Shown piece by piece: positions 56,431 to 64,000 of a stretch of 64,000 nt of DNA. Location of the stretch: contig JAETXT010000005.1 in NCBI GenBank assembly GCA_019188255.1, positions 4,464,001 to 4,528,000 of the forward strand, written 5' to 3'. The stretch comes from Verticillium longisporum (Eukaryota > Ascomycota > Sordariomycetes > Glomerellales > Plectosphaerellaceae). The notes under the pieces were generated by a model. It was not told where the DNA came from. It was given only the letters and a program-made list of their open reading frames with translations, and searched no databases. A program made the translations under genes and the position numbers. Positions within the stretch are counted from its first letter, which is position 1. Every line of letters starts with the position of its first letter.

Positions 56431-56987
56431 GGCTGGTCGTTGGTTGTTCGATCATCGAGAGAGAAGGAGAGGATGGCGCAGGGCCGGGAGGAAGGGCGGC
56501 GGGGGAGGAGGTGCAGGTCGAGGTCGAGGTCGCGTGGCCACGACGAAGATGAACAAATTCAGGGGATTTAGCAGGTGCAGCAGTTTGCAACGTCTCCCCG
56601 TAGTACAGATAGGGGCGATAAGGAGGTACGTCAGCCTTGTATCGGGCAACCGGCACCAGCTGGAAAAGGGGGTTCTGTAGCCAGCAATGCGCAGCCCCTG
56701 TGATTGGCCACAGCTCCCCTGAAGCATGTGAGCCGAGTGCCGGGGCAAGACGAAGCTAAGGCACCTCACCACCGAGGTTCAACATCGAAGCAACATCACT
56801 ACTCCAACTCTGGCGATACAGCCTCGGGGCACCAACAACAACCATCAGGGGCCTGCGACGACAATTCAAACTCCAACAGTACCTATCATTTTGCTCAACT
56901 CCGTTTCGGGGCATGATTTCAGTCGCAAGGCTACCTGAGTCCACACACCCCCAGACCGCGGCATCCCCTGCCCGCCCCTCCTTCACC
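56431..56987. promoter_or_regulatory. Divergent promoter region, ERD1-like / PEX10
   Basis: 557 bp between the outward-facing starts, counting PEX10 from 56988. An in-frame ATG at 56913 exists upstream of the preferred PEX10 start. No specific element identified. Confidence 0.45.
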
Positions 56988-58118
56988 ATGACCACGACAT
57001 CAACGACATTTCCCTACCCCTACGCCGCGGCACCCGACATAATACGCGCCCATCAGAAGGACGCCTACTTCAAGGGTACCCTCTCCAACACGCTCTCCGA
57101 CATTCACCGCCGTCTCCTAGGCGCCCGCTCTGCCCACGCACACCTGCCAACAACGCGCGCCTTTGCCGAGACGCTCTACCTCTCGCTGACGACACTCGTC
57201 GGCAACCGCACGCTCGGCGAGGAATACTGCGACGTCATCCAGATCGACACATCGCGCCACGGCGCCGCCCGTCTGCCCGCGCTGTCCCGGCGCGCTGCCT
57301 ACATCCTCGCGAGCGTCCTGCTCCCGCACCTCGGCGCCCGCGCCCTGCCCTCGCTGCGCACCCGCCTGCGCCTCTACCTCGAGGGCCGCCTGCACACAGC
57401 CCGCAACAAGGGCCGGGCGCGCGACGCCGCCGTGTGCCGCTACCTCCTCGCCCACCTGCCGACCTACACCTCGGCCGCGCCCCTGCACGCCCTGACCCTC
57501 GCCACCTTTTACTTCTCCGGCACCTACTACGAGCTCGCCAAGCGCCTCCTCGGCTTCCGCTACCTCTTCACCCGCACCGTCCCCTCGACCCCCGACCGCG
57601 CCGGCTACGAGCTCCTCGGCCTGCTGCTCGTCATCCAGCTCGCCGTTCAGTCCTACCTCCACGTCCGCCAGACCCTCGCCTCCTCGGCCGACGAAGCAGC
57701 AGCGGCAGCGGCAGCAGCAGACCGCCGCGACGCCTCGTCCCCCTCCGCCACCGACGTCTCCATGTCCGACAACGCCTACGCCCCCAACATGTCGGTCCTC
57801 CTACCGTCCTCACCCGGCGACGCCGCCCCGCGCCAGGCCCGCGTCGACATGGCCGCCCTGACACACACCCCCGTTCCCGCCGGTGCCGGTGCCCCGCGCT
57901 ACGACCTCGACGACGCCGCCGTCATGGCCTTTGTCGCCGGCGCCCAGCAGCGCAAGTGCACCCTCTGCCTCGAGCCCATGCGCGACCCGGCGGCCACGGG
58001 CTGCGGCCACGTCTTCTGCTGGTCCTGCATCGGCGACTGGGTCCGCGAGAAGCCCGAGTGTCCGCTCTGTCGACGGGAGGCCCTGGTGCAGCACATCCTG
58101 CCCTTGCGCGTCGCGTGA
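56988..58118 (+). CDS. pex10: Peroxin-10, RING-finger E3 of the peroxisomal import machinery
   Basis: Intronless; 376 aa from the ATG at 56988 (MTTTSTTFPYPYAAAPDIIRAHQKD), the start that matches the usual PEX10 beginning. The in-frame ATG at 56913 would add 25 residues. The body has hydrophobic helices of the peroxisomal membrane domain (AAYILASVLLPHLG, ALTLATFYFSGTYYELAKR, GYELLGLLLVIQLAVQSY). The C-terminus is a C3HC4 RING: CTLCLEPMRDPAATGCGHVF and then CWSCIGDWVREKPECPLC. With PEX2 and PEX12 it ubiquitinates the import receptor PEX5. An Ala-run and acidic spacer precede the RING. The gene is extremely GC3-rich, which produces long false frames on both strands. Confidence 0.95.
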   Translation: MTTTSTTFPYPYAAAPDIIRAHQKDAYFKGTLSNTLSDIHRRLLGARSAHAHLPTTRAFAETLYLSLTTLVGNRTLGEEYCDVIQIDTSRHGAARLPALSRRAAYILASVLLPHLGARALPSLRTRLRLYLEGRLHTARNKGRARDAAVCRYLLAHLPTYTSAAPLHALTLATFYFSGTYYELAKRLLGFRYLFTRTVPSTPDRAGYELLGLLLVIQLAVQSYLHVRQTLASSADEAAAAAAAADRRDASSPSATDVSMSDNAYAPNMSVLLPSSPGDAAPRQARVDMAALTHTPVPAGAGAPRYDLDDAAVMAFVAGAQQRKCTLCLEPMRDPAATGCGHVFCWSCIGDWVREKPECPLCRREALVQHILPLRVA

Positions 58119-58940
58119 GGACAGATTGAGGACAGATTGAGGACAGATGCAAGACGGAGGGCAAAGGATATTTGGGGGGCAATGGGGGGCAATTGGGGGC
58201 ATTGGGGGCATTGGGGCATTGGGGGCGCAGGGGAAGGAAAGCCTGAACGTTATCGAGGCCGCGCGTGTCGAGTTGCGCACTCAAGCAAGGGACGCGAGTC
58301 AATCGGCTCTGACTGGTCTGTGTGCGCGACGCTGCGCAAACCCTCCATAAAGGGACGCGATTCGGTCTGCCCGGATGCGACGCGGTGGCTGTTTTTGGAA
58401 ATTAATGCATCTAGTCTGATGACACGGCGCGGGCTTTTGGAGCGAACGCTTTTTACCACCATTCATTTACATGACACAATCATAAAGTTGAAGCATGCGT
58501 TCGATGTTTGTAGCTCTACTTGTTCTGACACTGGACTACCCCCCTGCAAAAGGACCATCTCTAAAATGTATTACGCCCTCGGGCTCTCATCGTACAAGGA
58601 ACAAGACCCAATATCGCAAACAGCCAAAGAGATGAGGAGGAGAATCGCCATGCGCACGCATGCCATTGCTCTGTAAGCTCAAAGACCAGCCAGGAGCGCG
58701 CGTCCTCGGGAGAAATATGAATAGGCATAAAAGTCAAAGTGGAGTGATGAGTGGGAAAACACTACCATGACAACACCCCCTTACTTTCCATGCAGGAACT
58801 GCACTCCATCTCCATGTCCACCAGGTATCATGAGAAAAATAGCCATCTGGATCAGGTGCAAGATGACGCAAGATCAGAAGGTCAAAACCACAAAATCAAA
58901 TCGCTCCTGAACTCCCCCCTTTTCCCCCGGAATGCCCCCC
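58119..58940. other. Convergent intergenic, PEX10 / LYAR-like
   Basis: 822 bp. Starts with three near-copies of GAGGACAGATT (about 58117-58148) and the G-run repeat at 58174-58225 (separate entry). Otherwise only the two 3' flanks. Confidence 0.5.
58174..58225 (+). repeat. Six-block G-run repeat, G-quadruplex candidate in the PEX10 3' flank
   Basis: Six runs of four to six G separated by loops of 4-5 bases, built from (A/T)TGGGGGCA-like units, 56-107 bp after the PEX10 stop and on its sense strand. The composition exceeds the minimum G3-4 x 4 pattern for quadruplexes in DNA or in the 3' UTR RNA. Confidence 0.7.
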
Positions 58941-60877
58941 TCACAGACCAAACAGCACAATCTCGCCGCGGTCGTTCTTGCGCATCCTTAGCGTCCGCCC
59001 CAGCTCCTTCCCCTCAATGGTCTTGCCGAGGCTGTCAGAGCTGTTGTCGCGCTCGCGGTGGAAGTGACGCAGAGCCTTCTTCATGCTGTAGCCGCGGTCG
59101 CTGTCGGGGCCCTTGTCGACATAGGACAGGAGGAGGTCGCCCCTGGGACGGAACACGACCATCTGGCCCTCGGCATTCGCGCCTTCCTTGTCGTCGCCTG
59201 ACGAACGAGGCCGGTACTCGATGAGCTTGGGAGCCTTGTCTGAGTCGGTGCGGCGGGAGGACTTGCGCGTAGAGGAAGAGGAGACCTTGCGCTTCTTGGT
59301 CTTGGTCTTGGAGGACGAGAGCAGCCCCATGAGGTTGCTGCCGATGCTGCCCTCGGAGCGCTTGCCGTGCTTGGAATGCTTCGAGGGCTTCTTCTTTTGA
59401 GGGGGCTGACAGGGGCCTCGGCGACATCGCCGCCAGAGTAGTCGGGCGAAGGAGGGAACGCTGGCCGCATCATGCGGTTGAGGCCGCCGGTGAGACCAGA
59501 GTGCAGGACAGGCGGCGCATCGGCCATGATCTGATCCGTGTCGAGGTGTAGGCGCTTGCGCTTCTTGTCCTTCTTCGTGTCGGAGCCATCCTTCTTCTTG
59601 CGATCACCGCGTGGGGCAGGCGTCTCGAAGGCACCGGGAATGGGACCTGTGCCATACTGGTACGGAGCCTCGGGATCTTCGTCAACCGGGACGCCGGAGG
59701 GGTCGAGGTAGGCACTGGCCTCTGCCTCGTAACGGACGAGCTGCGTCTCTTCGTTGATGTGCCTCTCGCCAAGAGGGCCTAGCTGGAGTGTCGATGCGTT
59801 GGGGGTGGCGGACGGATCGAGGAAATCGAAAACGTTGACAGGGCCCTCGTCAGCAGGCGGCGGGGTGGGCGCCTCGGGCAGGTCGACTGGCGTTTTGGCG
59901 TCATCACTGTGGCCGTCGTACTCATAGCCAGCAAACTCGGGGACGTCCTCGACGTAGGGTTGTTGAGACATGGCGACTTGCTGGTTGTTTTGGTTGTTGT
60001 TGTGCTTCTGTTTCTTTGGTTTATAAAGGGCACCTTGGTACTTTTGCTCTTCTGTCATGCAGCTCTAGAACGAGTGTCAGTCCCATGCCCATCGCAGACG
60101 AGTCGCCAGACATCATGCTGGCGGAGGGAGCGGGTGTAACCTACGGTATGGGCACGATATTCGAGGCCGGGGAAGTAGACCATGCAGTCAATGCAAGTGA
60201 AAGTAGCTCCTCGGCAGCGGTTTCTATGGAGGTCGAGCTTCTTCTTGGTCAAGACATCACCACAACCCTATAGGCGAGAGAAGAGTGGTTAGATGATTTG
60301 CTGGCTGAGGGACAGAGAGGACGTCGGCTGAGTTTTGTTGTATGCGTGGAGGGGTAGGCAATGTCTGTGGGTTTCGAGAGAGGGATGGCGGCAGGAGGGA
60401 GGGGAGGGAGGAAGGAAGACAAGAGCATATATCAAGTATTCGCAAGCGCAGACACGGACACGCTCCCACGGCGGCCAGGAGAAGCAGTAGGGTCTCGAGG
60501 GGCAGAAGTAAGGGGGTTCGGTCGTCAAGGTTCGGGATGGACTGGTATGGGACGGGTATGGTATGGGTATGGTGTGTGAGCAGGGGTTGAGGGTCGAGGG
60601 TGGTGGTGGTATGTTTGAGAGCTTAGGAGGGAGCGGCGCGAGCGTGTGATGTCAGGTGTCAACGGGGGAAATTAGGAGATTCCAGCTTTGGTGGAGGGGG
60701 ACGGGCGGGAGGCATGAGGAAGGGGACAAGGGGGCCCAGGGGGGTCGAGTCGAGAAACGAGGTCCCGACACACGGGGTGAAGGAGGGGCGGGCGCCCAAA
60801 TAGCAAATAGATACAAGAAAGAAGACGGACAGAAACAAGAAGAAAAAGGGACGTACCTCGCATGAGAAGGACACCAT
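58941..60877 (-). CDS. LYAR-type zinc-finger protein; one frame break
   Basis: Exon 1 is 60877-60857 (MVSFSCE), intron 60856-60268 (589 bp, long), exon 2 60267-60145 (GCGDVLTKKKLDLHRNRC...), intron 60144-60065 (80 bp), exon 3 60064 to the stop at 58941. The N-terminus is the LYAR zinc module: C-x2-C-GDVL-TKKKLDLHRNRC then FTCIDC and YFPGLEYRAHTSC, found in eukaryotic nucleolar proteins acting in ribosome biogenesis or transcription. The remainder is disordered with acidic and lysine-rich parts and a positively charged tail (KTKTKKRKVSSSSTRKSSRR). Near the middle the frame moves at the G run 59401-59405 (C on the coding strand), between EAPVSP and KKKPSKHSKHGKR; one missing base accounts for it. 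Confidence 0.85.
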
Positions 60878-62986
60878 GGCGACGGCGGCTGCTGCTACTG
60901 CTGCTGCTGCTGCTACTTTTGGCTGTTCAGTGACGCTGGGAATGATGCGTCGTGCGTCTTTGCCGGTTTGATTGGGGCTTGATGTTGGGCAGGTGCGTGG
61001 GGAGAGTTGACTGGCAGGGCGGTCGGGTGGTTCCCTTGGGGTCGCGGTATTTTAAACTGGGGGCGAAGCTGGGCGATGAGGTGCAGAAGAGGAAGAGGAA
61101 AAAAACAGATGCAGATTTGCACCTCTCGTGACGTCTGAATGGTTGGGCGTAGGGGGCCAAAGTGGGCGCAGCAGATGAGGATGTGCGGGCCAGGTAGGGG
61201 GGGCAAGCCTTGTAAGGGACCTCTGGGGGCCTGGGGAGAACCTGGAGGGGGCCGAAGACGCAAGCCTGTCGCGATGACGGACAGTAGCTCAAGGGGCGAG
61301 AGGTTGAGATACCGGGCGTGCGATTTGCGAGCGAAGCTGAATGGGAGCTGATGAAGCTAGCGACGAGAAGGTGGGAGGAGCGATGGTACACGAGGTCAGG
61401 CGTGTGGCTCTGTCGAGTGTCGTGCGCGGGTGTCGGTTCTGAATCAAGACAGACTAAACTAGGAAACAAGAAGGGGGGGAGGGTAAGTTGGGGTCGCCCT
61501 GTCTCAGAATCAACGGGGGGTGGGATGGGTGGAGATGATCTGAAGAATGGCCAGGACGAGTGTCCTTTTGGGGGGGGGGGGGGCGGGAAGGGGGCCCAGA
61601 GGGGGGAAGGAGGGTTATCTGAGCGTTTCGCGCTTCAAGAGAAAAGGAGGTTTTGGCTGGCGGGATCTGGGGCCAGGGATGGGTTGACTTTGGGGATGCG
61701 CTTTGGTTCCCTTCCCTTCAGGTGAGGTAGAGCGTAGTGGGCTCGGCAGCGACAGAGGATCAGGAGACAGCCTGTGTGATAATCGATGATCCGCGTGCCC
61801 TTGGAAGCCGGGAGTTGGTGCTGGAGCGTCTTGTTTTCTGAAAACAGACTGTGAAGTGATCGTGGCTCGGTGTCTAAGCTACCTTAGATTGTGCTGTCGC
61901 CCTTCTGAAGATGCTTCGCCCTGGCGGTTGCTCTTTTGCGTTGTGTGTAGATGAAACTGCTCAGGTGTTGGGCATAATTTTTTTTTTTTCCGTCCTTTGC
62001 CCATTTGCCCAGTGCACCTGCTCCAGGCTCAGGTCCGTCCTTGGCAGCAGCTCCCCAGTAATCAGTGGCTCCCCCGTTTTTTCTTTCTTTCTTTCTGCTG
62101 CGCTTTCGGGCAGCTGGGCCTGACTGGACACGTCTGGATGCTAAGCCCACACCTGCGACAGGCGTATCCCAGGGAGACGATAGCCCAATCAAGACAGTTC
62201 GCGTCTCTGGTTGGTCTGTCGCGTCAACAGCCCCCATCATCACGTCGAATCAGAGCAGATGCTCTGTTGCGCAATCATGCACGGAAGGGGTGATCCTACG
62301 TGCTGCTGCCGCTCGCCTCACTTCTCAGTCCAGTCGCCTTTGCTTTTTCCTGGTTCTCCTCTGGCTCACTCGACCTCTGGGGACCTCCCATGCTCTTTTG
62401 AAGCCATGTCTCGCTGCATAGGTGCAATTCATGTGTCCATCACCATCTGCCGCCCTGACCATCTTGACCCGATGCTTTTTGCCCCGCCATTAGGCGATCC
62501 AAACGGCGAAATGCGGCATCTCACCATCCTGGAAGCTCGACATTGGTGGTAGGTTTACATGATTGACAGCTCGCTACAGCCGTTCTGTTTGGGGTCGCCA
62601 ACATGGCCCGGTCATGGAACCAAGGCAAGGTACGATCGGGCCATCGCGGTCGGTCAGTGAGCCAACCCTCTAGGCGGGGGCCATCTGGATGTGAACAAGC
62701 GGCCCCGCTGCCTTTACGCCTCATCGAAATCGAGTGATGGCTGTGTTTGCACAACACAGCCACATGTGCACAAAATGTCGACATGGAGCCGCCGCCCCCG
62801 TTCACCAACAGCAACGTGGACGACATGTGAGACTACAGGCCATTGCTACCAAAAAAAAGAAAGTATAGAACTTTATTGGAGATATTGATTATGAACGGCA
62901 TTTCCCAGCATTCCATAGTGGTCTAACTCAGGGCCTCGACATTTCTGCATTTCTCGGATACTCATACACAACTTTCAGCGCTCAAA
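60878..62986. other. 2.1-kb gene-free stretch before the right-end gene
   Basis: Promoter region of the LYAR-like gene, G-rich near its start codon, with an uninterrupted run of 14 G at 61570-61583, then the 3' flank of the chitinase-like gene. Several plus-strand ORFs here have no recognisable motifs. Confidence 0.5.
61570..61583. repeat. Poly-G run of 14
   Basis: Fourteen consecutive G on the plus strand in the gene-free stretch upstream of the LYAR-like gene. Confidence 0.85.
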
Positions 62987-64000
62987 CTACTGAACCGCCT
63001 GCGCCTTGAACTCGTAGACCAGGCATCCAATCTGGATGTTCCCGCCCACACCGCCATTGTTGCACTTCCTGTAGTTGTCCCGCATAGTGTCATAGCAAAG
63101 CTTGAAGTCCGGCTTCCCGCTGTTCAACGGGTCCGTAGAATACGCCTCATCCGGCCCTTCCGACACGCAGCCGTGCTTCCAGTAAATGTTGAATTGATAG
63201 GGCACCTTATTCGTCACGGTCGCCCACCATCGGAACGTGGACTTGTCGCCTTGCTTGATGGGCCACTCAGACGACCTGTAACAGGGATGCGAGCTGTACT
63301 CGCGCATCATGCTGGGTTGGATGTCGCCGTGGTCACCGAACGCGTCGGCGGCGAAGCAGAACCGAGGGAATACCTTCAAGGGCGTCTTGGCGGGAGTGGT
63401 GGGATCAGGCACTGGGGGTCCTTTGGCGAGTAGACGACCTTCTCTTCAATCGCATAGTCGAAAGTTCCACAGTCCACGTCAACCTTGCCGCTCTTGGCCA
63501 TGAGAACGCCCGCGGCTAATAGAACATCCTTCGGTCAGAATTGCAAGGTATGGGGCCTCACAAATATGCATGAAAACTCACCTCCATTGTTCTGACAAGC
63601 TGTTGCCAGCGTCAAGTACGCCTTGTTGCAGTCCATCGCACATTTCTTCTTCTCTTTGGCCGGCGTGAAGCGCAGCCTGAAGTCGTACTTGGAGTAGTTG
63701 CTGGGATCCGGAGGAGGAGTCCGCCGCTGGAAGGAACGCGACTCCTCGAACTGGGGCTTCCTGTCCTCGCCTGAAGCACCAACGATCATCTCAAGTTTGG
63801 TGCTCTCATCCCACTGCTCGCAAAAGCGGCTAGAGACCTTATTCTCCGACGAATAAAAGACGTTGGACGGTATTTCGCTCAGCTTATCGTGTTCGCATTT
63901 CGGGGAGTTTGGCGGGCCGATAGTCTCAAACAGGTCTGCGATGATAATCATCGACTTTTGCTCCTCGTCAGAAGCAATATTCTCAATGCTCTCCGAAGGC
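62987..64000 (-). CDS. 3' part of a killer-toxin-chitinase-type secreted protein, partial; one frame break
   Basis: Open to the right edge, so the N-terminus is outside. Two exons visible (from 64000 to 63582, and 63515 to 62987) with a 66-bp intron; the phase is kept. The visible part begins SESIENIASDEEQKS, continues LFETIGPPNSPKC and DPSNYSKYDFRLRFTPAKEK, then CAMDCNKAYLTLATACQNNGG, VDVDCGTFDYAI and a last block with CYDTMRDNYRKCNNGG and GCLVYEF. This spacing of aromatic and cysteine residues is the C-terminal region seen after GH18 in killer-toxin-like (subgroup C) fungal chitinases. No catalytic domain is in view, so the enzyme type is inferred. At the G run 63414-63418 (C on the coding strand) the frame moves by one missing base (VVYSPKDP to VPDPTTPAK). 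Confidence 0.72.

Noticed and set aside
57434..58129. 231-aa Arg/Pro-rich ORF
   Set aside because: Alternate frame of PEX10.

Overview
The window is nuclear DNA of a filamentous ascomycete (Pezizomycotina, most likely Sordariomycetes). Support for this: short GT..AG introns (mostly 43-170 bp) with CTAAC/CTGAC-type branch sites, single-gene transcription units, GC-rich wobble positions, an eisosome PIL1-type gene, a GH71 alpha-1,3-glucanase, killer-toxin-chitinase-type C-terminal modules, and clusters of the TACCTAGGTA repeat family. The organism itself is not identifiable from sequence alone. I see no mobile element, CRISPR, operon or rRNA.

Layout, left to right: eisosome PIL1/LSP1-type protein (+); Hsp20-type small heat shock protein (-); a secreted protein of unknown function (-) divergent from a modular GH71 glucanase (+); WW + PhoD-like phosphatase (+); PD-(D/E)XK-like ORF (+); a decayed fragment of the GH71 gene; a patatin-like lipase relative lacking its catalytic residues (-); PAF1-complex subunit LEO1 (-); MOB kinase activator (+); a nearly 9-kb gene-poor tract; membrane-segment bZIP factor (+); a 4-kb gene-poor tract; Sel1-repeat protein with a 20-bp minisatellite in an intron (-); five-finger CCCH protein (-); THO complex subunit 7 (+); tubulin cofactor A (-); cohesin RAD21 (-); GT15 mannosyltransferase (+); ERD1-like EXS membrane protein (-); PEX10 (+); LYAR-like zinc-finger protein (-); and the 3' end of a killer-toxin-chitinase-type gene running off the right edge (-).

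Most genes are housekeeping functions (transcription elongation and mRNA export, cohesion, tubulin folding, peroxisome import, glycosylation) and do not form a pathway together. The accessory material is at 4.1-9.7 kb, at 17.5-17.7 kb and at the right end: secreted wall-active enzymes with cysteine-rich and hydrophobic C-terminal modules.

The most striking global signal is technical or evolutionary. At about ten places a recognisable protein continues in the frame that would be reached if one base were missing, usually at a short run of G or C. This affects GH71, PhoD, LEO1, bZIP, CCCH, LYAR and the chitinase-like gene. The uniform direction points to systematic single-base deletions in the assembly more than to independent gene death. 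Coordinates below are exon-aware; where a frame break lies inside a gene it is stated in that entry.
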